Shown here: positions 33,366 to 41,581 of the stretch, piece after piece
Position numbering within the stretch: the stretch's first letter is position 1
Layout: the number at the start of each line of letters is the position of its first letter
DNA from: DASVUS01 sp036388675
GTDB lineage: Bacteria; Armatimonadota; Abditibacteriia; Abditibacteriales; Abditibacteriaceae
Assembly: GCA_036388675.1 (NCBI GenBank)
Contig: DASVRI010000028.1
Location: 1-64,000, forward strand
Length of the DNA stretch: 64,000 nucleotides
Direction: 5' to 3'
Program-made: the position numbers and the translations under genes
The notes under the pieces: model-generated
What the model saw: the letters and a program-made list of their open reading frames with translations, nothing else
What the model was told of the DNA's origin: nothing
Databases searched by the model: none

Positions 33366-34202
33366 TTAATAGCCGAGACGACGGAGTGTGCTCTCGATGA
33401 GTTCCTTGCCACACAGCACATCTCGCTTCTGTTGCTCGCCGCTGATCTCACGCTCAAGGGTCAACGTGCCGCGATAGCCGGTTTCCAGCAGCTTCTCCAG
33501 CCACAATGGAATGTTCACGTCACCTTCGCCCAGCGGCGTCTCGTGACCCAGTTGATTCTTTTCCGTCGGCCAACGACCATCTTTGCAGTGCACGCCGTCG
33601 ATGTAAGGTGCCAGCAACGGCAACGCTTGCAGTGGATTATCGTTACCGTAAAGAATCATGTTGGCTGGATCAAAGTTAACGCGCAGGTTATCGCGGGCCA
33701 CATCGCTGAGAAAGCGGCGTAGGGTAACAGCAGTCTCTTGTCCTGTTTCCAGCGCGAACACCTGGCCGCGTGTCGCTACGTCATCACATAGCTGCTGTAA
33801 AATCTGGACAAGTACAGGGTACTGTTGATCAGTGGGGTCTTCGGGGATGAATCCTATGTGCGCCGCCACACGCGACACGCCGATCTTCTGTGCGAACTGC
33901 GAAATGGTCTGCGTCATCGCGATACGTTCCTTGCGTGTTGCTTCAGGAACCAGACCCACTGTGTCATGCACAGTCGGGATGTCGGCGTAACTTTCTCCAG
34001 GGTAGCCGCAGAATACAGTTGTAATCTCAATGCCACTCTGCGCGACAGCGTTTTGGATTTGCCCGATGCCGTCCTCGTTATCCAATGTTTCGGGATAACT
34101 AATCTGCACGGTGGCAATGCCCATGTCACGCACTTCGTGCAGTGTGGTGGTTGGAATGGGCTGTAAGCTGACGATAAGTCCTAATGCTAATTCCTCTGCC
34201 AT
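33366..34202 (-). CDS. Sugar phosphate isomerase/epimerase-like TIM barrel
   Basis: 278 residues of the xylose isomerase-like/AP-endonuclease 2 fold. Visible are an early strand (LGLIVSLQPIPTTTLHEVRD), TTVFCGYPGESYADIP, RVAAHIGFIPED (metal-site His), LETGQETAVTLRRFLSD (metal-site Glu), VNFDPANMILYG (Asp) and GVHCKDGRWP (His). GEGDVNIPLWLEKLLETGYR, then TLTLEREISG (final Glu), complete the metal set typical of hexulose/inosose isomerases and epimerases. Substrate unknown. It is divergent from the SDR gene, with which it may share a promoter region. Confidence 0.87.
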   Translation of the reverse strand: MAEELALGLIVSLQPIPTTTLHEVRDMGIATVQISYPETLDNEDGIGQIQNAVAQSGIEITTVFCGYPGESYADIPTVHDTVGLVPEATRKERIAMTQTISQFAQKIGVSRVAAHIGFIPEDPTDQQYPVLVQILQQLCDDVATRGQVFALETGQETAVTLRRFLSDVARDNLRVNFDPANMILYGNDNPLQALPLLAPYIDGVHCKDGRWPTEKNQLGHETPLGEGDVNIPLWLEKLLETGYRGTLTLEREISGEQQKRDVLCGKELIESTLRRLGY

Positions 34203-34529
34203 TTACTTTTCCTTTCGAGTACTCGATTCACACTGAACTTTGTTTTCTTAGATCGGATTGGGTCAGTGTCTTACATCTGAGATGGGCGATGCCAGAGTGC
34301 CGGAGACACAGCCCACAACAAAAATGAGTCCGGTCATGAGAAGACAAACGGGTGCCACGAAATCCACCATTTCGTTCTGGGTTCGCGCGTATCCTGCATA
34401 TTGTGCATTTCGTTTACGGCGGTGCGGGCCGGGCGAGAATTTTGCGCTTGTGCATCGTTGCGCTTGTGCATCGTTGCGCTTGCGCATCATGTGAAAGACG
34501 CGGCCAACATTGTTTGAAAGGCATCATAC
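34203..34529. promoter_or_regulatory. Divergent intergenic region with 16-bp triplicate repeat
   Basis: GCGCTTGTGCATCGTT is repeated three times (34444-34490, the last copy altered) in front of the SDR gene. A GAGTACTC lies at 34217 beside the isomerase start. No clear promoter hexamers. Confidence 0.6.
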
Positions 34530-35411
34530 GTGAAAATACTGCTAACAGGAACAGCCGGGCTTATTGGATCTGCCGTGGCACGCGAGCTTCTCGCTGCCGG
34601 GCATGAAGTGCGCGCACTCGATAAAATGCCGCCACGGGACGACCTGCGCTCGATGAACATCGAGATGGTTTATGCCGACATCACCGACCGCCTCAGTGTG
34701 CTGCGCGCGGCTGAAGGTTGCCAGGCCATCGCGCACCTGGCAGCTATTCCCAATCCGATGCATGGCGCAGACCGCTTGACTGAGGTCAACGTATGTGGCA
34801 CGCAGTATATTTTAGAAGCCGCAGAAGCCAACGCTGTAGAGCGCGTCGTCCTTGCGTCTTCAGCATCAATCTATGGAATGCCATTCGCCCGCCACGCCTT
34901 CGAACCCGATTATTTGCCTATGGATGAAGATCATCCCTGCCGTCCACAAGATGTCTATGCACTCTCCAAGCTCTGCAATGAAGAAGCGGCCGCGACTTAC
35001 ACAAGGCGCGCGGGCATCACGACCGTTTGCCTGCGTCCACCCATGGTGCTGGAAATAGGCGGTCATCGGGCACGCTGGCAGCGCCGCATGCTGCGCGGCG
35101 CCGGAGATTACAAATCCAATGATATGTGGACGTATCTTGATGTGCGAGACGCGGCCCGGGCCTTCCGTTTAGGGTTGGAAGTGCCGTTAGAGGGTCATCA
35201 CCGTCTGCTGCTGGCCGCCCGCGACAGTTGGACTCGTGAAGACATCCGAGTACTCGTGCGCCGTCATTATCCGAATCTGGCTTCTTTTGTCGAACACCTG
35301 AACGCCGAGGCGAGCCTCTACAACACGCAGAAGGCAGAAGAAGTGTTGGGCTTTGTGCCGCAGTATTCGTGGCGCGATGTGGCGGAACTTAACGACGAAA
35401 GCGATGTTTAA
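34530..35411 (+). CDS. NAD-dependent epimerase/dehydratase (extended SDR)
   Basis: 293 residues from a GTG with GAAAGG upstream. The NAD motif GTAGLIGSAVARELL, the acidic end of beta2 (HEVRALD), DIT at the next strand, IAHLAAIPNP, the SSASIYG active-site Ser and YALSKLCNEE (YxxxK) are all present. The C-terminus covers substrate binding and ends (NTQKAEEVLGFVPQYSWRDV) as in UDP-glucose/uronate-type epimerases. Sugar nucleotide or uronate oxidation is likely, in keeping with neighbouring sugar genes; exact substrate unknown. Confidence 0.9.
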   Translation: MKILLTGTAGLIGSAVARELLAAGHEVRALDKMPPRDDLRSMNIEMVYADITDRLSVLRAAEGCQAIAHLAAIPNPMHGADRLTEVNVCGTQYILEAAEANAVERVVLASSASIYGMPFARHAFEPDYLPMDEDHPCRPQDVYALSKLCNEEAAATYTRRAGITTVCLRPPMVLEIGGHRARWQRRMLRGAGDYKSNDMWTYLDVRDAARAFRLGLEVPLEGHHRLLLAARDSWTREDIRVLVRRHYPNLASFVEHLNAEASLYNTQKAEEVLGFVPQYSWRDVAELNDESDV

Positions 35412-35427
35412 CTTGAAGCCATCTCCT

Positions 35428-35536
35428 AAACATCTGCACGAACCCGGAACGTGGACCACGGGCCGAAGATCAAGCCCGTCGCTCACGCTTCGGGTTCGTA
35501 ACAACGGCTCCATTGCTATTTATGAGACTGCTTGAT
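35428..35536. repeat. Dispersed REP-like repeat, copy 2
   Basis: About 109 bp related to 28994-29167 (TAAACATCTGCAC, CAAGCCCGTCGCTCACGCTT, GGGTTCGTAACAACGGCTCC, GCTATTTATGAGACTGCTTG). Imperfect self-complementarity between CGAACCCGG and TTCGGGTTCG. Intergenic. Confidence 0.72.
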
Positions 35537-35663
35537 AGAGTGCCGTGCGGCATGAGCATCATTGCTTCGCCGAAAGGTCGCGCGGGTCGAAAATAGCCGA
35601 TACTGTGGCGGAGCAACGGTATAACATCCCGGCACCACTACATTCATCACACGGAGAAGAACC

Positions 35664-36560
35664 ATGACATCCTGGCACGAGGGCGACATCAAAGTCGACG
35701 GGCTTCGCTTACACTACACACGCACCGGCGGCGCAAAACCTCCGGTGGTTCTGGCGCACGGATTCTCCGACGATGGCTCGTGTTGGAAGCCAGTCGCGCA
35801 AATACTTTCGTCGCAATACGATCTCATCATGGTCGATGCGCGTGGTCATGGGCGCTCTGCGGCTCCCGAATCGGGCTATAGCCTCATGGATCATGCCAGG
35901 GACATAGCGGGCGTCATTAACGGTCTCGGGTTGCACCGTCCTGCGGTGCTGGGTCACTCGATGGGCGGAGCAACTGCTCTTGTTTTGGCCGGCGCTTATC
36001 CACTCTTGCCCAGCGCCATTCTGATCGAAGATGCCGGAGCATTCGGCATGAAACCTTCAACGCCAACACCAGCGAGCCAGGAGCAAGGGGCCGAGGAGCA
36101 ACAAGAACAGGAGCGCCGCCAGATGGAGGAAGAACAAGCATCCAGGGAGCGCCAATCAGGGATGCACGCTTGGATTAGAGGGATCCAGGGCAAAACGCGC
36201 GAGGAGTTGATAGCTCAGCAGCGCGCCCAAACCCCGCACTGGTCGGATGACGAACTCGAGCCATGGGCCGACTCGAAGTTGCGGCTTAGTCTCCATGTCC
36301 TCAACCGCAGCGATGCAGCACCTGTCGACTGGCCGATTCTCTTGAGACAAATCACCTGTCCGGCTTTACTCATCACAGGTGATCCATCGATGGGTGCGAT
36401 AGTCACCGAACAGGGCGCAACAGAATTACAAACTTTTATGCCTCAACTGCGCATCGCGCATATTCCCAATGCAGGACACAGCATACGTCGCGACCAGTTC
36501 TCAGCCTACATGGATGTCGTGCGCGCCTTTCTTGCGGAGTGGGACTCGCTCGTGCCATGA
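35664..36560 (+). CDS. Alpha/beta hydrolase
   Basis: 298 residues with HGFSDDGSCW (oxyanion region), VDARGHGRSAAPESGYS and the nucleophile elbow VLGHSMGGATAL (Ser). An acid (LITGDPSMGA) and the general base His (HIPNAGHSIRRDQF) complete the set. A Gln/Glu-rich insertion of about 40 residues at 130-175 (EQGAEEQQEQERRQMEEEQA) interrupts the cap domain and looks helical. GGAGAAG precedes the start. It may be an esterase or haloalkane/epoxide-type hydrolase; the substrate is not predictable. Confidence 0.88.
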   Translation: MTSWHEGDIKVDGLRLHYTRTGGAKPPVVLAHGFSDDGSCWKPVAQILSSQYDLIMVDARGHGRSAAPESGYSLMDHARDIAGVINGLGLHRPAVLGHSMGGATALVLAGAYPLLPSAILIEDAGAFGMKPSTPTPASQEQGAEEQQEQERRQMEEEQASRERQSGMHAWIRGIQGKTREELIAQQRAQTPHWSDDELEPWADSKLRLSLHVLNRSDAAPVDWPILLRQITCPALLITGDPSMGAIVTEQGATELQTFMPQLRIAHIPNAGHSIRRDQFSAYMDVVRAFLAEWDSLVP

Positions 36561-36577
36561 GATGCTGATCTCAAGTA

Positions 36578-36709
36578 TAGGACTTACGCAAATATCCGAT
36601 TGGTAGGGGCGAGGTTGCCTCGCCCGGGCTACCTCGTGCAAGACGACCTCGTCCTGGGCGCGGTCTTCGCGCCCCTACGAACCATTGCCATGCTCATGCG
36701 TAAGTCCTA
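36578..36709. repeat. MITE-like element with perfect 13-bp terminal inverted repeats
   Basis: 132 bp. TAGGACTTACGCA and TGCGTAAGTCCTA are perfect inverted ends. The interior has GTAGGGGCGAGG...CGCCCCTAC palindromic arms, and a second GGCG stem (TTGCCTCGCCC). It lies between an alpha/beta hydrolase and GH127, both ending nearby. It shares its design with 33149-33239 and, in part, 7772-7888 and 40853-40918. Confidence 0.82.
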
Positions 36710-36773
36710 AAGTATTTAAAACAATTTTTCGCTTTGTCTCATGGTGCGCCCAATACTTTTCGGGGCGTTGTGG

Positions 36774-38678
36774 TTAAGCGGTGCGCAACCAGACGCGCAT
36801 TTGGCCCGGCTCACGATTGGCCCAGGCGAAATAGGGCACAGCACTGATCTGGATAGTGCGCGTGGGCGGTTCGGCGGCGGCGTTGACGGTATGATATAAA
36901 CGGTCGCCAAAGGCACCGGCGTGCGATGAGACTGCGGCCTCACCCTGCAACATCACTACGCCGCCGAGTACTCGGGCGCACCATTGTTCAGCGTAAACCG
37001 CGTCACGCGGCACCACAATGTCGCGCAAGTCAACGTCAGGGTTGTCCACTGACTCAAGACAATACAGCAGCGGCCCGCGCAGCAGCGCGACACAGTTCAC
37101 GTTTTCTAAAGCGTAGGGATGCGCTTCCACAGAGCGCACCGGCATCGGCAAATGTAGTTTCAGCACATCGCCACTTTGCCACACGCGCCGCACTTCTGCA
37201 TACGTGCCCGGCACGAGTACTTGAGTGTGCGCTTCACCGTTGATTTCAAGGCTGGCGCCATTTTCACACCACGCCGGAACGCGCAGATACAACGCAGTTT
37301 CACGAGAGGGCGCCGTCTCAATTTCAATCTCAATTTCGCCATCCCAGGGGTAGCGTGTGCGCTGCTGCAACGTCAACGTGCCGTGTTGCGGTAATTGCAT
37401 CTGCGCACGCCCCGATGCGTAGAGATGAACCCACGCACCTTCACTCGATGTGCTGTAGAAATAGCCGGGCAACTGCGCCAGCAAGCGTGCGACATTGGGC
37501 GGACAGCATGCACAACCGAACCATTCCTGACGACGATGCGTGCCGTCATCGGCCAAAGGGTTTTGATAAAAATACTGTTGTCCATCCAGTGATAACCCGC
37601 ACAGCACAGCGTTATACAAGGCCGTTTCGAGCATGTCGGCGTAGCGCGCATCGCCTTCAAACATCAACATGCGCCAGTTCCACATCACACTGCCGATGGC
37701 GGCGCACGTTTCGGCATAAGCGCGCTCGTTGGGTAACTCATAATCTTTACCGAACGCTTCGCCCTCATAGCGTGAGCCCAGCCCGCCGCTGACATACATT
37801 TGCCGGTGCGCCGCATTATGAAAAAGATGATTGAGTGCGGGGCGCAAAGTTTGATCGCCCGTTTCCGCGAGGATGTCTGCGGCGCCGCAGTTGAGATAAA
37901 CGGCACGCACTGCATGACCTTCCATGCGGTGCAGTTCTCGAAACGGAAGGTGATCCTGATGATAAGCGCCGCCGCCGATGGTGCCATGACCGCGCACATC
38001 AAGGAAGAATTGCGCCTGACGCAAGTACTCTGGCTCACCCACGGTGCGCGCCAGTTCCACCAGCGCCATCTCAATTTCCTCGTGCCCGTCGGTCATGCGC
38101 TTCTTTCCATCGCCATCGCCGAACACACTGATGATATGATCGGCCAGACGTTTGGCTACATTCAGCAGCGTCTCGTCATTCGTGGCGCGATAGTGTGCCA
38201 CCGCGCCCTGAATGAAATGCCCTGCGCAATACAGTTCGTGCATGTCGCGCAGATTCGTCCAGCGCTGGCTTGCTCGCTCGCGCATAAAATAAGAATCGAG
38301 GTAGCCTTCCGGTGTTTGGGCGTCGGCGGCTTCGCGCACTGCAACACTCAACATTTCCAGTAACTTGCTGTTATCAACATCGTGGTCAGCGGCAAGTGTC
38401 CACCCGGCGGCTTCGATCCATTTCCACACATCGGAATCGTTGAAGTAGATGCCCTCGAAATCGCCTTCCATCTTGCCGGCGGCGCGACGAAGGTTATCAA
38501 GTCGCCCGGTACTTTCACAGTGCCGGAACTGCGAGGGCAGCGTTTGCTCACGGTTAATGCGGCGGCGTGGCGCCCAAAATTCATCGTTGACCTTCACGGC
38601 ATCTAATGGCACCGGCTTCAACCGCACACCAGGGCTGTCAGTGGTATCGACCACGACCGTTCGATTTTGCTGAGGCAT
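36774..38678 (-). CDS. GH127-like beta-L-arabinofuranosidase
   Basis: 634 residues of the DUF1680/GH127 alpha/alpha-barrel type. Recognisable blocks are LKPVPLDAVKVNDEFWAPRR, NLRRAAGKMEGDFEGIYFND (DGKW-type acidic end: SDVWKWIEAA), CAGHFIQGAVAHY, DHIISVFG, RGHGTIGGGAYHQDHLPF, YAETCAAIGSVMWNWRM (catalytic Glu) and CACCPPNVARLLAQL (Cys zinc ligands and nucleophile). In characterised members the enzyme removes beta-L-arabinofuranose from arabino-oligosaccharides. There is no signal peptide, so the protein is likely cytoplasmic. It stands apart from the main locus. Confidence 0.9.
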   Translation of the reverse strand: MPQQNRTVVVDTTDSPGVRLKPVPLDAVKVNDEFWAPRRRINREQTLPSQFRHCESTGRLDNLRRAAGKMEGDFEGIYFNDSDVWKWIEAAGWTLAADHDVDNSKLLEMLSVAVREAADAQTPEGYLDSYFMRERASQRWTNLRDMHELYCAGHFIQGAVAHYRATNDETLLNVAKRLADHIISVFGDGDGKKRMTDGHEEIEMALVELARTVGEPEYLRQAQFFLDVRGHGTIGGGAYHQDHLPFRELHRMEGHAVRAVYLNCGAADILAETGDQTLRPALNHLFHNAAHRQMYVSGGLGSRYEGEAFGKDYELPNERAYAETCAAIGSVMWNWRMLMFEGDARYADMLETALYNAVLCGLSLDGQQYFYQNPLADDGTHRRQEWFGCACCPPNVARLLAQLPGYFYSTSSEGAWVHLYASGRAQMQLPQHGTLTLQQRTRYPWDGEIEIEIETAPSRETALYLRVPAWCENGASLEINGEAHTQVLVPGTYAEVRRVWQSGDVLKLHLPMPVRSVEAHPYALENVNCVALLRGPLLYCLESVDNPDVDLRDIVVPRDAVYAEQWCARVLGGVVMLQGEAAVSSHAGAFGDRLYHTVNAAAEPPTRTIQISAVPYFAWANREPGQMRVWLRTA

Positions 38679-38870
38679 AATGTATTCCTTTTAAAACTGA
38701 GACAGCACGACAATAGCTGCTCCCCGACCCGACACCACAGCGACCGGAGAAATCGGGACGGTGTGGCTCCACAGTGGCTTCTGTGTAGTGGGATTAAACA
38801 GGGTGCAGGAGAGAGTGTCTTTGCTCACATCAAGTACTACTTGTTGTACTTCTGTCTGGCGTGGTGTAGT
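38679..38870. other. Intergenic, no attC-like site found
   Basis: 192 bp between the GH127 start and the SUKH stop. It should hold an attC if the SUKH gene were a complete cassette, but no GTGCAGCGCC-type arm is present. Confidence 0.5.
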
Positions 38871-39494
38871 TCACCTCTTGCGCTTGAACCAGCTCAGAAT
38901 CCTCTGGACACGGATCATACAGATAACGCTGGCTACTATGATACCCAATGGTGCAGAGAATGCTATACAGAGCGCTACCCCAACAACGAATGAAAAATCG
39001 TCGGCTGGTGGATAAAATTTTTTATACAGGAGCGAGCCGGCCAACAGCAAGACTGGCACACCACAGCCACCGATGAAGGCACCGAGACAACCATTGTCAT
39101 ATTCGTCGCTTTCTTCCATAACCTGCTCAGCCTCAACTACAACCTGATTTTCCTTCTGCCTTTCGAGCCATTCCATGAAACTTGGTGATTCTATGACGAA
39201 TTCTTTTGCCTCATGGTCGGCAGAAAATACGGGCGAAGGATCAAGTGATAAATCAAAAAAGTACTGGTTCCCTGTACCGTCGCCACCAAATGCAAAGTAG
39301 TGCTGAGGCCATGTTAAGCCAAAGAAACCATGTTTCCGGTAATAACGGTTTTTCTCGATTATAAAACTAGGATCATCGGGAAGTTCATCGGCGGCGTCAG
39401 GCTTCAGGGGATAAGCGAGCATCGCCTCCCGATACTCCCTCGGAAGCAAAATCTTCAATTCAATCTCGATATGTTGAAGTTGATCCTCAGTCAT
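38871..39494 (-). CDS. SUKH (SMI1/KNR4)-type immunity protein with TM helices
   Basis: 207 residues. The N-terminal 125 residues follow the SUKH pattern: LQHIEIELKILLPREYREAM, ... FIIEKNRYYRKHGFFGLTWP, FAFGGDGTGNQYFFDLS and LERQKEN. A second half has two or three TM helices (GAFIGGCGVPVLLLAGSLLY; VVGVALCIAFSAPLGIIVAS; VICMIRV) ending in a basic tail. SUKH proteins neutralise toxins in contact-dependent and polymorphic systems; a membrane-tethered form is unusual. It starts 40 bp after the attC at 39534, so it looks like a cassette gene that has lost its own attC, or the host gene flanking the insertion. Confidence 0.78.
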   Translation of the reverse strand: MTEDQLQHIEIELKILLPREYREAMLAYPLKPDAADELPDDPSFIIEKNRYYRKHGFFGLTWPQHYFAFGGDGTGNQYFFDLSLDPSPVFSADHEAKEFVIESPSFMEWLERQKENQVVVEAEQVMEESDEYDNGCLGAFIGGCGVPVLLLAGSLLYKKFYPPADDFSFVVGVALCIAFSAPLGIIVASVICMIRVQRILSWFKRKR

Positions 39495-39533
39495 AGCTTG
39501 ATTTTATAATTTTCAACCAGGTCGCGCGCAGCG

Positions 39534-39618
39534 GACCAACGACCACGATCATCTACCGCTGGAAGAGAGTGAGGAACGAACGGAACTGTAAGCGGTCGAG
39601 TGCAGCGCCTTGTTGTGC
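39534..39618 (-). repeat. Integron attC site 4 (solo)
   Basis: 85 bp from GACCAAC to GTTGTGC (plus reading) with arms ATCTACCGCT and AGCGGTCGAGTGCAG. GCGGTCGAGTGCAGCGCCTT matches attC 1-3 closely. It lies immediately downstream of the Imm-5-like gene (stop at 39664) on the minus strand. No integrase is nearby. Confidence 0.83.
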
Positions 39619-39663
39619 CGTTGTTTGAGACTTTGAATTGCTGATTTGGATTTGAGCGAATTA

Positions 39664-40161
39664 TTAAAAATCCTTGTCTTTTTGCACTTTGATAAAAATG
39701 CCTTTGGCTCGTTTTTCAACTATCACTCTCTTTACAACTTCTGGCCTTAGCTCCGTTGGAATAAGCTGCGTTTGCCAATCATACTCTTTGGCAACGTCAC
39801 TTTCGGCATGAGTTGGATTAGCCGCTGCAATAGCTTTAAGAGCATAGTAAGCGCCACCAAAAGCGTGTTGTGGAACGTGAGCCGTAGCTACCGCCTGGCC
39901 TGCGGCACGCGCAGCGAAACAAGCCGCATTGTTATCTTTCGCTTCACGCGCGGCGGCATGAGCCGCAAGAGAAGCTCCGCGTATGTCGGCCATCTTAAAC
40001 ACACCTGTTTGAACCCAAGCTCGGCACACTTCGATAGCTTTGCGAGGCCGAGCATCTTCTGGATACATTTCCTCAAAAAAAGGCTGCACTCTTTCGGCAC
40101 AATCAGCAGCCCAAGTCGCCATCACTTTCTGATGTTCTTTTGCATATTTTTTCATACGCAT
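39664..40161 (-). CDS. Imm-5-like putative immunity protein (cassette gene)
   Basis: 165 residues, all-helical and Ala-rich: PFFEEMYPEDARPRKAIEVC, then RAWVQTGVFKMADIRGASLA, then AAHAAAREAKDNNAACFAAR AAGQAVATAHVPQHAFGGAYYAL. The 'RP..AIE..R.W......AR.A..AAH.AAR...A..AARA.G.A.ATAH...HA.....YA' pattern fits the Imm-5-like immunity family known from polymorphic-toxin loci. An alternative start 6 bp inside (MKKYAK) is possible. attC 4 lies 46 bp downstream. No cognate toxin is present, so it would protect against toxins of others. Family name from memory. Confidence 0.75.
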   Translation of the reverse strand: MRMKKYAKEHQKVMATWAADCAERVQPFFEEMYPEDARPRKAIEVCRAWVQTGVFKMADIRGASLAAHAAAREAKDNNAACFAARAAGQAVATAHVPQHAFGGAYYALKAIAAANPTHAESDVAKEYDWQTQLIPTELRPEVVKRVIVEKRAKGIFIKVQKDKDF

Positions 40162-40203
40162 GGCATTATAGCACCTGCATTATCAGCCAAGTCGCACGCA
40201 GCC

Positions 40204-40224
40204 GTGCAACACGTGATTATACCG
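40204..40224 (-). promoter_or_regulatory. Cassette junction with conserved CGGTATAATCAC motif, second locus
   Basis: On the minus strand CGGTATAATCAC, two bases, then GTTGCAC (cassette boundary), as at 1443-1463. It has the same -10-like TATAAT orientation towards the cassette. This coincidence at two unlinked insertion points suggests a preferred integration target. Confidence 0.52.
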
Positions 40225-40469
40225 GACTTTGTGGCATCCCTCGTCTGCGGAACTATGAGTCGGGCCATTGAACGAGTACTCGTGCACCCAATGCCTTTAC
40301 CGAATGCCTGTCGCGCCGGTTTGCGGTGTTTCGTTTAGCGACAGATGGAATAAATTGTTGTCAGACTCAGAGCAGTTGCACCGTAGTCCGTTGCACCGTA
40401 GCATCGAAAGCGGCCACATTCGTGCCGAAGAGCCTGCTTACGATTAGACAACCGTAGTGGAGCGTACGC
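40225..40469. other. Intergenic between cassette locus and small gene
   Basis: 245 bp, no gene. A GAGTACTC lies at 40274 and the short duplication GTTGCACCGTAG occurs twice near 40376-40400. Confidence 0.5.
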
Positions 40470-40757
40470 ATGGCCCTTAATTTTTCCGGTCTCGATAAAC
40501 GAAAACAGGAACCCGACCTTTTGCAATCACTAGAGTGGAAATGCATTGGTCACAACCCGACCACAATGGCACTGGGACAATGCCTGGGCGATGAAATGAA
40601 AAGTATCATTGCCCGGCTGATTGGTTTGCCCAACGGCCACTGGCACTGGCAGGCGTGGAACTATGAACAGATCTACCGTGGAACGGAGTCATCCCGCGAA
40701 ATCGCGATGTTCGCAGCCGAGGAACACGCCATGGCGCACATCGTCGGGGGCAGTTGA
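40470..40757 (+). CDS. Hypothetical small protein
   Basis: 95 residues from an ATG with TGGAG 7 bp upstream: LLQSLEWKCIGHNPTTMALG, then QCLGDEMKSIIARLIGLPNG, then EIAMFAAEEHAMAHIVGGS. Several His and Trp residues (HWHWQAWNYEQ). The composition is protein-like and the ribosome site is good, but the family is unknown to me. Confidence 0.5.
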   Translation: MALNFSGLDKRKQEPDLLQSLEWKCIGHNPTTMALGQCLGDEMKSIIARLIGLPNGHWHWQAWNYEQIYRGTESSREIAMFAAEEHAMAHIVGGS

Positions 40758-40852
40758 AATAGTAAGCGTTGCCACGAACTATCACGTGTCCTTTGCCGTG
40801 GTCGTGCCCTCAAATTGAGTTTAAATAGTCGTGCAAAAGAAAACAGGTGTTC

Positions 40853-40918
40853 GTAGGGGCGGGGAAACCCCGCCCGTTTGCCAATGCGCTACACAGGGCG
40901 AGGAGACCTCGCCCCTAC
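40853..40918. repeat. GTAGGGGCG...CGCCCCTAC inverted repeat element
   Basis: 66 bp with GTAGGGGC and GCCCCTAC ends. Inside are GGGGAAACCCC and GGCGAGGAGACCTCGCC stems. It shares the core of the MITEs at 33149 and 36578 but lacks the GGACTTACGCA ends. Confidence 0.72.
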
Positions 40919-41042
40919 AAAACGCCGGAAAACTTTTGCTTCACTGATTAACTTTCGGCCAGGAATTTGGTTAAACGCTTTATACGCGCCATAATCAAAA
41001 CGTAGAATCGCGAATAAGCATGACTCGATCGAGGGACATGAT

Positions 41043-41507
41043 ATGAGTACACGCTCTACCCGCCTGTTGATGATGTTCCTGGTGGCATCCATAGCCGTGT
41101 GCCTCTGTGGGTGCGCCAATCTGCCGCGCGACGCGCGGCAGAGTACGGACAAAACCCGTCAAAGTCGGGTCCTTGTTGTCGGTGTTTCAGAAGCCGATGA
41201 GGAGATGGCGACGGTGTCGGCACGAGAAAAATCTTTAGTGCAGAAAGTGGCCCGGCGCCTGGGAGCGCGTGTTCAATGGAGAAGAGGTAACGCACACACT
41301 CTCCTCCAGGACTTGGAGGAGGCCAAGTTGCCCATCGTAGCGGCGACATTGCCTTCTGATTCGCCCTTTGCTGCTTCCGTCGGCATTTCTCAGCCCTATG
41401 TAAAGAATGGCCCCGGCCACAAAGACTATTGCTTGGCGGTGGCGCCCGGCGAAAACCGCCTCCTGCTGCTGGTTGACCAAATTATCTCCGAAGAACAGCA
41501 GTCGTAA
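41043..41507 (+). CDS. Lipoprotein resembling half of a family-3 solute-binding protein
   Basis: 154 residues with a lipoprotein signal (LLMMFLVASIAVCLCGC, lipobox LCGC). The mature part (SRVLVVGVSEADEEMATVSA; then EKSLVQKVARRLGARVQWRR and LLQDLEEAKLPIVAATLPSD, SPFAASVGISQPYVK) follows the start and lobe pattern of SBP_bac_3 proteins. At about 130 mature residues it is too short for both lobes. It lies 74 bp before the CDF transporter gene, on the same strand, suggesting a metal-related sensor or accessory role (inference). Confidence 0.65.
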   Translation: MSTRSTRLLMMFLVASIAVCLCGCANLPRDARQSTDKTRQSRVLVVGVSEADEEMATVSAREKSLVQKVARRLGARVQWRRGNAHTLLQDLEEAKLPIVAATLPSDSPFAASVGISQPYVKNGPGHKDYCLAVAPGENRLLLLVDQIISEEQQS

Positions 41508-41581
41508 AAGGCTTAGCCATAAAGCGAAGACTGAGCACAAACGCTCAGTTCCAATGCTTGATTGCCATAGGAGTGGACAGG

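Noticed and set aside
37800..38363. 187-codon plus-strand frame
   Set aside because: Antisense of GH127; no independent support.
38679..38870. An attC site downstream of the SUKH gene
   Set aside because: Searched for the GTGCAGCGCC and GCTCACCCG arms; neither is present. GGTGTGGCTCCAC is too short.
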